Source: Physcia stellaris
Taxonomy: Eukaryota > Ascomycota > Lecanoromycetes > Caliciales > Physciaceae
Assembly (NCBI GenBank): GCA_018902385.1
Contig: JABSSW010000027.1
Coordinates: forward strand, 62,001-126,000
DNA: 64,000 nucleotides
Reading direction: 5' to 3'
Shown: positions 34,413-44,944 of the stretch, piece by piece
How positions within the stretch are numbered: the stretch's first letter is position 1
Layout: every line of letters begins with the position of its first letter
The notes under the pieces: generated by a model
The model's input: only the letters and a program-made list of their open reading frames with translations
Told to the model about the DNA's origin: nothing
Databases searched by the model: none
Translations under genes and position numbers: made by a program

Positions 34413-34749
34413 TTTCTTGGAGAGAGCTGACCTTGGAGAATGTGGACACAGAGTTTGTGGATGGAGAGAAGGAATGGGGCTGTAGAGTGACGTGTCGGAG
34501 CTAAAATACCATTTACTGTAGGGTGTAGGTTCAAAAATGTTACTCTCGTTCGGCCGAATTCGAGAAGCAGACGCTCTAGTGCTTGATCGAACGTATATGA
34601 TTCGACGCCATCTTATGGGAGCCCAGCTACGGGTCCAGGTACTCCTAAGTCATGCATGTGACATAAAAGACGGGAAGGTCTCATAATGACTGTTGCTTCA
34701 TTATATAAATCTTCTACCGAAAAGTTTCTATGACGAATGTCCATCATCC
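34413..34749. promoter_or_regulatory. Intergenic upstream of UBC7
   Basis: 337 bp between the UBC7 start and the scramblase stop. No feature beyond a presumed promoter. Confidence 0.35.
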
Positions 34750-36438
34750 TTAGAAAAGGTCCTCTATCCAACTTCCAACATCCCCTCCTCCACCATCACC
34801 GCCACCGGTGCCGCCACCGCTTCCAGATCCACCCCAGGGATCATCACTGTTACCCCAGACATCCTCGCCACCACTCTGCCCTGGTGAGCCCGCATCAGGG
34901 GGCGCCTGTCCGGCTCCAAAGTCACTCGGCTCACCCCCAGTCGGTGAAGCATCATCTCCCCCTTGACCATAGGCCCCTCTTTGCATTGCTTCATACCCGG
35001 CCATTGAACCTGCTCCAACGGCGGCCCCTTCACCCATACCTCCGGCACCCCTCGCTGCACCGCCGAGAGCACCACCCGTGGCTTCACCCACACCTGTCTC
35101 GCCCGCAGCACCAGCAGCACCAGCTTCAGCTCCACCGGCTTCAGCGGCGCCACCTCCCCACCAAGGAAACCACATGGGCATGAACCCGCTGCTCCCACTC
35201 TTCCGGCTGAAGTAGTCAAAATCGACACTAACTGCTGTGGCGAGCATCACAGCTCTTTGATCGAGTGTCAATCCGCTGACTTTGGGTGAATCATACATCT
35301 GTTCACCTGTTTGACCCGTCTTAGAGATCAAATGGCGCGGTTCTTCAGCTAGACCTGCAGCGTCCATGCGGAGCATGTATACTCCAGTGTCTGTGAAAAT
35401 TTCACGACCAAAGCCAGCCCAATTACGGTTGACGCTCCCGACAAGGCGACTGTTGGCTGAGAGAAGTGAGAAGTCCCAGGAAAGGAAAGGCTCATCTACA
35501 TAGGCAAATTGACCATATTCGCCTTCATGCTGATCGCTATTCGGCGATGTCTGAGCGACTTGTAGTTGCTGCGAGTTGGATAAGGGAAGGTCTCCGGCAG
35601 GTAAGTGCTTGGTTCCTAGATCTGTGTCTGCCGTAGGCGACTTGCGATACAGAAAGAGATTGTACTTGCGTCGCAACGGGGCCCATTGTTGCTGTGCTTC
35701 ACCAATAACGCGCATATCCGATATTGCTAGCGGTGAGATCTGAGCGGAGTTGTGAGCTACATCTGTAGACAAAGCGCCTGCTTTCGGATTCTGTAAAGCC
35801 GTTGAGGCGGAATGTGATACTGAGGCAACTTCTAGCGGGTCGTATACGCCTATCCGCGATGATATCCACGAGAAAGGCCGGTGAAATCGTAATACCTCCT
35901 TCTCATGCTTGTCAAAGACATGCGTTGTGAAACTCCTATGAGTAGTAAACATCTGTCGTGCCATCATGTTGCCCATCCCTAACTCTCTTTCCGCCATATA
36001 CCCGATGTGATTCCCTTGAGGGTCCATGATGACGTATCTGTTTGCCTGCTCAAAGCCAAGCATAACGTTCATCATCTCTAATTGCCTCGTGACCACCAGC
36101 GATGAGTGCGAGAGGAGACTCGCGGCTGGATGTTGCTCGTTGAGGACGCCATCAGGATCCTCTGGTATATTAACCGGCGTCAGGAGGTTATTGTCTTCCG
36201 CATTAGCGTCTCGTAAGGAGCTTGAAACGGCATCGATGGAAGACTGCTTCCCGATTGAGGACTGGCTTGACGGCGACGTGATCTTTTGATACTCTGGAAC
36301 GCTTCGCGGCGGTGGAGGTGGACGATTCAGAGTATTCCTTGGGCCAAGAGGTCTTCGTGGCCTTGACGTCGCAAAGGCTGCGCGTATGACGGCTGCTGGA
36401 GAGCGCAGGAAATGCGATTGCAGATCGAAGGGAGGCAT
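34750..36438 (-). CDS. Phospholipid-scramblase-family mitochondrial protein (Aim25-like)
   Basis: Scramblase (LURP-one-related beta-barrel) family, like yeast Aim25 and its fungal relatives. Single exon, 562 residues. The basic N-terminus (HFLRSPAAVIRAAFATSRPRRPLGPRN) suits mitochondrial import. The scramblase fold runs from LLSHSSLVVTRQLEMMNVMLGFEQANRYVIMDPQG through FRFHRPFSW-type strands (VLRFHRPFSWISSRI) to LVGSVNRNWAGFGREIFTDTGVYMLRMD and DQRAVMLATAVSVDFDYFSR, which includes the C-terminal hydrophobic helix. A Gly/Ala/Glu-rich tail of about 130 residues (GGGAAEAGGAEAGAAGAAG...) is low complexity and ends SWIEDLF. Whether it scrambles lipids is unknown. Confidence 0.9.
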   Translation of the reverse strand: MPPFDLQSHFLRSPAAVIRAAFATSRPRRPLGPRNTLNRPPPPPRSVPEYQKITSPSSQSSIGKQSSIDAVSSSLRDANAEDNNLLTPVNIPEDPDGVLNEQHPAASLLSHSSLVVTRQLEMMNVMLGFEQANRYVIMDPQGNHIGYMAERELGMGNMMARQMFTTHRSFTTHVFDKHEKEVLRFHRPFSWISSRIGVYDPLEVASVSHSASTALQNPKAGALSTDVAHNSAQISPLAISDMRVIGEAQQQWAPLRRKYNLFLYRKSPTADTDLGTKHLPAGDLPLSNSQQLQVAQTSPNSDQHEGEYGQFAYVDEPFLSWDFSLLSANSRLVGSVNRNWAGFGREIFTDTGVYMLRMDAAGLAEEPRHLISKTGQTGEQMYDSPKVSGLTLDQRAVMLATAVSVDFDYFSRKSGSSGFMPMWFPWWGGGAAEAGGAEAGAAGAAGETGVGEATGGALGGAARGAGGMGEGAAVGAGSMAGYEAMQRGAYGQGGDDASPTGGEPSDFGAGQAPPDAGSPGQSGGEDVWGNSDDPWGGSGSGGGTGGGDGGGGDVGSWIEDLF

Positions 36439-36937
36439 GGCGATGTCAGGTAGATTTCAAGTGAAGGGGCGAGGGACAGGAGTCAGTAGTCCATTGCTCG
36501 AGCGAGACAAGCAGCTGCTGTGGATGACAGTTGCGAAAGCCTTCGAAGAGTCTTCGTAGAGTGTGCAATGATGTGGGATCAAAAGTATTAATTGCCCGTT
36601 TGCCAACCTCTCTACGGTACCCGTAGGCTGAAGGAAGACCGAGACAAGGAATGAGGCTCCTTGCTTGCCGCCTTGGCGCGCCACTGTGACTGCAGGAGAT
36701 GTCAGACATCGACTCCCCTTGCGGTGGTCGTTGATTTCATATATAGATCGGAAATGATTTCGAGCATCATCAAAGCTCAATAGATCATAATTGAATCTCT
36801 TGATTTCTCCTTCATACAAAGTATCATATATCGCTTATATTTTTGTTCCTAGAAACCTTGCCCATGGGTATCGACCGATGCTTGCCCCAACGCCTGAATA
36901 TCCTACGCCGTCCCAATTCCGCTTCTTGCGGTTGTGC
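36439..36937. other. Intergenic between scramblase gene and TAF6
   Basis: 499 bp upstream of the scramblase start and downstream of TAF6. Overlapping short minus-strand open frames here have no family resemblance. Confidence 0.35.
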
Positions 36938-38401
36938 TCATGGAGCCTCCAAGATCGCTTTCGCAAGTTTTGGTCTGCCCAGTTCTAGAATCCGGATCGA
37001 GGCCAACTCCCCAACCTTTGCCTTAAGCTTTTCCTTGACCTCGCCGTTATTTCCGCTGTGGTAGCCATTGACTTGGCCCAGACTATGCTCCTCGATTGAG
37101 CTCATAGCTTCCACCAAGGCTTCGGTGATCATGGCAACTTCTTTCCTTTTCCCCTCATCACCCTCCACTGAATCCTTCAGAATCAGTCGATCATACTCGC
37201 TCACATTCGGAATTATGAGGACGCGGACTACCTCTGGTCCGCCAATCTTATGCAAGCCAACAATGCCACCATAATTTGTGCAGAGGGGCTTGGTGGGGTC
37301 CAGAAAGTTTTTCAAGCAGGTGCGGGCGAGGCGTGGTTTTAGTGTGTGCGAAGTTTTGGCGTATTTCCTGCAAATAGAAGCCAGAAGCGAGGCAGCAAGG
37401 TCGCGTAAAGGGTAAGAAGCCAATGAATCAATTGAACCATTTGCGATTGCGGTTGGAAGAGGACCAAGTCTTCGCCCCACGAGACAAGTCAGTATTGGCG
37501 GGATCAGTGATGCAATCTGCAAAATCATGAGTTTAGGCCATCAAGTGGCGCAATGCGAGACTTACGTAAGGATCCACGTAAAGACTGTCGTTTTCAAGCA
37601 TCGAAGAGGTCAAATTAACCATCTGCGTCAAAACAAAGAGGTCTTTCAAATTATGGGTGACCTTTTCCGCAATGAACTGGACGAAGTACGGGACTAGCTG
37701 GTGAAGTCCTGGGTCTGTGCGTACGCTCGCTAAAGCAGCCAAACGGTACTCATCGTTCGCTTCGTCGAGAAGAGCTCCGCAGACTTTCTCAAAGTAAAGT
37801 AGGAGCTCTTTGGAAAGAATGTGCTTCACGAGGGGTTTTACGGTCACGTTGTCGTTGCCGTTAATGGCCGAGATATTGGGATTAGCACCAGGTCCCTTGG
37901 GGACCAATTCCTGGCCCCTTGAGTCTGCTGTTGTCGGGTTTTGTGGTATTGAAGGTTGGACCCCTTCCACGGCTAGCCAATGTGCTACATCTTTATTAGC
38001 GATGATAGCCAGGCGTGAGGGGCAGGATTACCAGTGAAAGCAATTTCCCTGGGCACCTTTGGCAATGGAGCGTTGATGAGTTTTTCGAGATCGACTTCTT
38101 CATCTTCTACATAGAAAAGTGGCTGACCAGGCCCTATTGATGCTTCACCGAAACGTAAGGGTCGAGTTGACTCATAACCATACAGCGGCTCGACTTCCAT
38201 AATTCGAAGGGCCAGAGCAACATCTTGGGTAAACAATTTGTTCCTCTTGCTATGTCGCATAGATTTCCAAGCTTCTTGTATGACGCTGGAGACACGGTAT
38301 TCTATGTCGGAGGTGAGAGCAGCCAGAACGTCGTCGCTCAGCGCGCTGATGCCAACGGATTCTGCGACATCCCTCACATTGTCCGGATTCCATAGCGACA
38401 T
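36938..38401 (-). CDS. TAF6: TFIID/SAGA subunit TAF6
   Basis: Histone-fold protein pairing with TAF9 in TFIID and SAGA. Exons 38401-38032, 37984-37566 and 37516-36938 give 455 residues. The histone fold occupies residues 1-70: [63 protein letters not shown]. It is followed by EPLYGY and the conserved [25 protein letters not shown], which only forms after splicing. The C-terminal HEAT-repeat domain starts with [19 protein letters not shown] and includes [17 protein letters not shown] and [14 protein letters not shown]. Length and order are normal. Confidence 0.95.
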
Positions 38402-40435
38402 ATTGATCTTCGCCTAATAATACTTCAAAGTTGGTTATGAACGTTTCTTTGGATGTGCAAACTAGGACTGGTCCCAGGCGAAGTCCCGATTGCTGATTGG
38501 GTCAATCATGATCAAAGTCGGTAGTTGCTCCTGCCTCTCTATTCTTGATGTTTTCTTAAATAGGAAGCGCGTCACAAAGGCAGACTTTACGGTTGCTCCA
38601 TGTGTTGTGGTTGGAATTCCTGAATCGCAAAAAACGGACAACATTGTTTAAGAAACTACGCTAATGAAGCTGTGTATTGAAAGCGGCAAAGGCGCTTATG
38701 GTATAGCTCTAATTCACGGCTCTGCCACAGACATCTCGTTTCCTGGAACAACCACAGGACTACGTACCTTACTCGTTATTTTCGGTGCGCTCCCACTGGG
38801 CCGAGTGCTCCCGGAATTTTGCAAGGGCGAAATATCGCTAGTAGTAGGTCAGTCGTTTTCAGAAGAGAGTAAGCCTTTACAGCCTTTTAGCGTTGTCAAA
38901 TGGAATACAGACCGATGGATTTTGTAGCCATCCAATACTGTCTGCTACTTCCAGCATGAACATCTGTTCTCCCTTTGAGTAGCCATGAAATAAAAACACC
39001 AATGGACCGTTGTGCTCATGACCCTTTTCCTTCTAACCAATGTTCATAAATGAACCTTCGTCCCTGTTTATTTGCCTGTACAATCGTATATGTTCTACCA
39101 ATCTCTGCTTTAGTCAAAGTTATGGACACTTCGAGACTAGCAGTAGACCTGCCTAATGCATCTTTCTCGATTGTGGCACCTTGCGCACGTTTTTCGGAAT
39201 CTCCCAAGATCTGGAATAGACCGCAAAGCGTATGCTAAGAGCCGTCCGTGCCGCGATATGCTGTAACCCGCGTTGGGCACCAACGAGATACTGAGAACGT
39301 GATCAACATGTCGGCAGTCGAGACTCGAGATCAGTTATGCTACCTTTAAATAGCAAGGCTTCAGACGGCTACCAGCAATCACTCGGGTTACGAGAGGCGA
39401 TGATTCAGGGTCATCTTCGTACTTGGCTTGAAATCGAGCCAACAGCAGTCGCAACAAAGGTCCTCACCTGAAGCTCATAACTGCACTGCTACCAGATATT
39501 TGGCTTCTTGCATGGAGGAAGTCAATTCCTGTTCAAGCAGCCCTCGGGTGGCGTTGCTAACGAGCTTTCCACGGGTATAAAAGACTGGTAAACTTGTACT
39601 CTCCCTATCAAATTCCAGTCTAAAAATTTCAGACAAGTCCCCAATCGACACTTCATTCATTTGCGGTATCCTAGGACTTCTAGCATTGCATATTAGGAAA
39701 ATGTCAAGAACAGAGACACCGTCCCCACTCCCGTACCCTATCGTCCCTCCGCCGAGTCCGAGCTGACTCGAGCCACCCTCTCGCCCCAGGAGTCTTTCGA
39801 TGTCATTCCGTCCTGAAGAAGCCCAGGGCTCAGATTGTGGGCCAGCAGTTAGTGCTCCTGGAATTTAGTTTTAATTGATTATCGAGCTCATTTATATTGT
39901 AGAAGTTCTCCTTTGCGTTTGACCTCCGTACGACCGTCTTGGTTTATGCTTTGCTTTTACTGATACTGCCTTCCAGACTAAGGTCATGTCGCATAAGCCT
40001 GACCCACTGTCTTCCTATCCAGCCCCCCCGAGCTTTGCTGGGGTATGCGCCGATTCCCGGAGACAATCGTGGTCGGAAGTGATGGATAGATGTGGTAAAC
40101 GTGAGCATGCTCGAGGAAGGGGGTTTGATACCACCAGGGCAAATTGATCGATAATTTGGACATTGATCATTTGGGCATTGATAATTTGGGCATTGCTTGC
40201 TCCAGAACGCATATCACTGGCGTTAGGATTCAGAGCATGATAGTGCTAGTTTCAGGCGTGACTTATCTTTCTTTCATGTCTAGTGGTATTAATGTTAATA
40301 GCAGATAGGTTGAAATCGGCGATACTTAATGAAGCAGAATGGATGTAGATCGGGTATGGCCAAGAACCATTCAGAAGGTCATTGTATCTCTCATCAAAGT
40401 ACACAGTAAGGTATCATGGATTAGTCCCTTCGTTA
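38402..40435. other. Intergenic, 2.0 kb, no gene recognised
   Basis: Between TAF6 start and SDH3 stop. Several short open frames (for example a minus-strand 61-codon frame beginning with ATG at 39660) show no family match I know. A small imperfect repeat occurs at 40139-40195. The region may hold decayed sequence. Confidence 0.4.
40139..40195. repeat. Short imperfect tandem repeat
   Basis: Three successive units near ATTGATAATTTGGGC: ATTGATCGATAATTTGGAC, ATTGATCATTTGGGC and ATTGATAATTTGGGC. A simple minisatellite-like patch. Confidence 0.6.
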
Positions 40436-41139
40436 TCACAATACTGCCAAAATTCCCGAACCAACAACACTCAGCCCCACCACAGTCCACCCCGTCCTCT
40501 GAACGCCCTTATTCGACAGTTCCCTCCCCGTATCCCAGATCAGATGCCGAACCCCATTGAATGAATGGAAAGTAAACGGCATTGCCACTCCAAATTTCAA
40601 CATGACTTTCACAGCGACAGGCAACGATCCGAAGGCAGCCGCCATACTTGCGCTATCAAGGTGCCATCCGAAGAGCGGGGCGCAAAGGTAGGCAGCGCCG
40701 AAGAGGTAGAAGCCGCCGCTAAGAGTACTGCCAGTAATACGGTTGAGGGCTGAGAGATACCAGCTTATTTGAGGCTTGTAGATTAGAAGGTGAGGTGAGA
40801 CGGGGCGGTTGCGACGTTGGGCTTCGAGGATGTGGTAGGCAGAGGAGTCCTTGATGGTTTGGGTTGCGGCGGGTCTAAGCAGATTGCATTAATCGACGAT
40901 TTCCACAGCAAGCGCTTTTGGCGAAGGACGGCCTGAGGAACGGCATTGGGTCATAAGATACCTCGATTGAATGCGATATCGATTGGTTGCGAGTGCAGCT
41001 GGTGGAGCGAGTCTGGAAAGGACGAAGGGCTGCGATGTGTGGGCGAGGACTGTTGAAGACATAAGCAAGGGATAGCAACTGGATGAAACTGACACATACG
41101 CCGCCTCGCAGACTGTTGTGAGAATCTCTGAACCAGCAT
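40436..41139 (-). CDS. SDH3: Succinate dehydrogenase cytochrome b subunit Sdh3
   Basis: Membrane anchor and haem b/quinone-binding subunit of mitochondrial complex II. Exons 41139-41100, 41049-40962 and 40874-40436 give 188 residues. The N-terminal 50 residues are a presequence (MLVQRFSQQSARRLLAH...). Mature features: RPVSPHLLIYKPQISWYLSALNRITGSTLSGGFYLFG (first helix with quinone-site Ser/Arg), LKFGVAMPFTFHSFNGVRHLIWD, where the histidines ligate haem b, and a last helix VVGLSVVGSGILAVL. All junctions keep phase and the total matches the usual size. Confidence 0.95.
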
Positions 41140-42424
41140 TGTGCCTATAATACTTTGATCAGGTCGAACAAGGTCAATGATCAGTGGAAGAAGGCTCGAT
41201 GATGTTGCTCTGTTTGAAGCATGGGAACCTCGGTCAATCTGAGGGGTACCCCTCAAGGGCGACGGCCAATCAGAGAGGTGCAATCAGATAAAACCCATCA
41301 ACAATGAGTTTCTCTCCTTTCCATTTTAGAAGCCTCAGCAACCAATGCTCACCTGTCTACCTTCTGGGATGATGCGCAAGTGATTCATATGTCGGCATCC
41401 TGTCGACATCCGAAGAGGCTCCCAGACCAACTACCTGTCGTTAATCGCGCATTTTTGTCGAATTCTCCACGATGCAGTGCGTTTCATATTCAGGGTTACA
41501 TTGTTTTCATTCATTGTGGCACAACTCCAGGTTTGGCGTCGGTACCTTGAAGGAATAGTCAATTCTATTGCTTTCTATTAGCTGTCCGTTCATACGTCTA
41601 ATCCATCTGTAGACATAGGTACGGAATTGGAATTTTTCTCTCTAGAGAGTCTTCTTGGTCATTTGGACAGCAGAGTCAAGTCCCATTAAATTTGAAAGAG
41701 CATTTGAAGCCCACAGGAAAGCGTAATGAAACCCTTTTTGATGGTAGGCAGCTAAGGTAGTCGCCGGACTGGCAGAAACGACTATTGCTATCAAACTCAC
41801 TGGATGGCCCCGCAATTCCCTTCGATCGGGACGTAAGACACGAAGTAAGAATCTAAGACTGTGTTTCAATCCGCTTCTTTCATTGTTCATCATCTATAGT
41901 CCATCAGGAAGAACGGTAACAAGTTGCCAATGGCGAGTTTCCTGAAACTCAACCTCTGAAGGGCCAAAGTGTCAAGTTCAATCCATGGCCAGCATCAATT
42001 ACTCCCAAACCATACAAGCAGATTATACGCACATCTTCGTATAATTCCGCATCTGTAAGCTTCTTGAAGTTCAAGAAGGACTACCTACAGAAGACTCCCC
42101 TCGCCGACAACTCTCACCACTACGTTATGAGCCGAGACAACAGCTCGACACTAGAGGGCTCCCCACAACCATCTCTATCTCTTCACCCTTTTCTAACATG
42201 CAATGATATAGTCTTTCTCTGAAAGAATCTCTGAAAGAGCCGCTAAATTGACACTCGAAACATCCCTTCGCTTGTCCGCCAAGAAGTGATATGACGTAGG
42301 GCAGGGTTTACCACTCGAGCGACTGCTTTCAAATGCTATTTTCGCATTTTTGCATGACACACTTGCTAGATGATCTTAATTCCTACACGATGAAGCCTGA
42401 CTTAACAATCTGGAACATTTTGAC
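41140..42424. other. Intergenic, 1.3 kb, divergent SDH3/CFD1
   Basis: Divergent promoter region of SDH3 and CFD1. No gene or repeat recognised. Confidence 0.4.
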
Positions 42425-43636
42425 ATGCCGCTCGACAATGTTAACAACATCGTGCTGGTAGGCATCACTCAGCGGTTTACCTTGGACACATACACGCCGC
42501 CTGCTGACAATTTCCTCCCAGGTGCTTTCCGGCAAAGGGGGGGTGGGCAAATCGTCCATAACCACGCAACTTGCACTTTCTTTATCTCTCGCTGGTCATT
42601 CAGTTGGCATTCTCGATGTGGACCTTACCGGTCCCTCAATACCTCGCCTTTTCGGGCTTGAGACAGCTAAGATAACTCAAGCTCCAGGCGGCTGGCTGCC
42701 TGTTCAGGTACATCAGTCGCAGATCTTACCGCCGATACCTCCCCTAATTCCAGATGTCGCCACAAATGGAGCAATAGGCCGTACGGCCGAAGAAGCCCGG
42801 GACAGACAGCCACGGCGGAAGTACACTCTGTCACAAACACCCAAGCTACTCCACCTGCCCTAAATGCGCGAACAGCTATCGGATCCCTCCAGCTCATGTC
42901 TCTCGGCTTCCTGCTTCCCTCACGTTCTTCAGCCGTGGTTTGGCGCGGACCTAAAAAGACAGCCATGGTTCGCCAATTCTTGACCGATGTGCTGTGGCCA
43001 CCGGGCCTAGATTATCTTCTTATTGACACCCCGCCCGGCACATCAGATGAACATATCTCACTCGCTGAGACCCTTTTAAAAGTTGCTGTTTCCGTTCCTC
43101 CCACCCCTGGAGCAAACGGTGTTAAACGTCGACCGCGTCTTGCTGGGGCGGTCATAGTCACCACACCCCAAGCCGTAGCCACCAGCGACGTGAGAAAAGA
43201 ATTGAACTTCTGCACAAAGGTCGGTATCGAGGTACTGGGCATCGTGGAGAATATGAGTGGATACGTCTGTGAATGCTGTGGGGTTTCGACCAATCTGTTC
43301 GGGAAAGGTGGTGGTCAAATAATGAGTCAAGACTTTCGGATCCAGTTCCTGGGCAGCGTGCCTATTGATCGACAGTGGGGTGTTCTTGTGGAAGAGGGAA
43401 GGAGGCCGGTGTACGGCGGCGTGACGAAGGACGAAATGAAAGAAGTTGATGATAGTGATGATGAAGGTGATGACGTACAGGATGAGGATACTGTTGCGAT
43501 GGATGGAATGGCAGAAACGAGCGATGATGGGTTGCTGATCGACAAGTATAGAAGCTGCTCACTTTCTACAATCTTTGGAAACATCACTAGCGATGTCGTA
43601 CAAATTATAGAGGCTGGTAAGTTACCTGGCGCCTGA
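42425..43636 (+). CDS. CFD1: Cytosolic Fe-S cluster assembly ATPase Cfd1 (NUBP2 type)
   Basis: Mrp/NBP35-family P-loop scaffold that forms the Cfd1-Nbp35 complex for cytosolic and nuclear Fe-S proteins. Exons 42425-42457, 42522-42707 and 42806-43636 give 349 residues. Features: [13 protein letters not shown] (deviant Walker A), [90 protein letters not shown] with the CX2C bridging-cluster cysteines, and LGSVPID. The 98-nt second intron (CAG|GTACAT...GACAG) was inferred: it is the option with a good donor that restores frame. A longer acidic insert ([14 protein letters not shown]) near the C-terminus is unusual. The N-terminal four-cysteine ferredoxin motif of Nbp35 is absent, supporting Cfd1. 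Confidence 0.92.
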
Positions 43637-44153
43637 GCTATAGACTAGAAGAGCCAATTGATTTGCAATCACTGAGCATCGCCGACCTGCGCGAGGCGTT
43701 GTTCAAGGAATTGAGATCACGGAGTCTTATCAGCTTTTTCTTTGCTAAAGATCGCACGATCCATGTAGAAGTTGGACACCTTCACATACCGCACAGCTCA
43801 ATTCCTTGTAGCCGATTCGACTTATCGATGTCTTCCATCCTGGTATGATGAACTCCTTCAATGCTGCTGCTTCGGTTCATCAAATTGGCGATTTAAGAAG
43901 TGTGCCATCGACAAGAAAAGGGCAAGAAAGCTGAATCCAAGATGATAGCGGATACTTATTCAGCGTCTCCCTCTAGCCCTCCCCTCCCCTGCCATCCTCA
44001 GCTCAAACTCCCCTGCTCCACCCGATCATTTCTCACCCCTAACAAGCGTCAGCCTAATGCCCCCTCACGCCTCTTCTCCTTCTTCATGCACCATCCTCCC
44101 ACCCTTCCGCGATCCATAACAGCTATACATGAAGGGCGAAAAAGGGAACATAG
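43637..44153. other. Convergent intergenic CFD1/INH1
   Basis: 517 bp between two 3' ends. Nothing recognised. Confidence 0.35.
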
Positions 44154-44547
44154 TTACCCTTGCCCCGCAGTCTGCTGCTGCGTCGCCTTCTTGTCCTTCA
44201 TAGCCTGCAGCTTCTCCATCTCCCGTTGGCGGATATATTGATCCTCATTCGCTTTTTCGCGTTTGGTGAAGGCGTCACTAGAGAGGTGAGATACACCTTT
44301 GTGAAAGAAAAACCAAAAAAAGAAGAAGGAGTCAAAGTTGGGAGCGGAATCGGGGACAGAAAGATAGGGTGAGTAAAATCGAACAGCGTGTTGGGGATGT
44401 AAGTAGCCTGGTGAGAAAAGGAAAGGAGGCGACACAGGGAAACGAAAGGAAAAGGAGAGGATTGAAATGGATGAGATCTGACAAAGGACTAACCAACCTT
44501 TGAGCTTGCCCGCCTGAGCGAGGGGCGCCGGTGTCTCCTTCTGGCAT
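44154..44547 (-). CDS. INH1: Mitochondrial F1-ATPase inhibitor (IATP family), 5' end unresolved
   Basis: Small helical inhibitor that blocks ATP hydrolysis by F1Fo-ATP synthase at low pH. Exons 44547-44498 and 44277-44154 give a 57-residue product: PEGDTGAPRSGGQAQSDAFTKREKANEDQYIRQREMEKLQAMKDKK, matching the inhibitory region (GDTG.PR.GG, FTKREKA.ED.YIR..E.EKL). The 220-nt intron is long for the window. The ATG at 44547 lacks a mitochondrial presequence, so an upstream exon is likely, but none could be supported. The C-terminal antiparallel coiled coil is shorter than in relatives. Confidence 0.82.
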
Positions 44548-44944
44548 CTCCTTAATTTTCGTTTATCAATTTCAGAATGGGGTTAATTTAAGTCAATGAA
44601 TGAGGCTGCTTGGTGTCTGAAGGCTTTGTGAATGGTGGCAGGGTGGTGGAGAGAAGAGAGGCGGTTTGGTTGATCAGGGGCTGTGATGTCAGGCGCGGGG
44701 AACAGTGAAGCCTTCTGATATGATTTCATCTTGATGAGGACGAATCCTACCGTACGATACCGCGACCAAGAGTTGGATTGTTTCAATGTCATCATAATGT
44801 ATGCGCAATAACATACTATGACGAGGGCCAGGGAATTATACGTGTCCCAAATTCCCTCTTTGCTCTAATGTTTTTACTATCCAAAAGAAAAGGAGAACTG
44901 CTAATGCGAATGCACGCTATACTTCCGTCAACCAGTCAGACATG
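44548..44944. other. Intergenic upstream of INH1
   Basis: 397 bp. May contain the missing 5' exon of INH1; a basic open frame starting at 44795 was considered but not accepted. Confidence 0.3.

Noticed and set aside
44583-44795. A basic open frame as the missing presequence exon of INH1
   Set aside because: No donor/acceptor pair links it in phase to the inhibitor exon, and its sequence does not resemble known leaders of the family.
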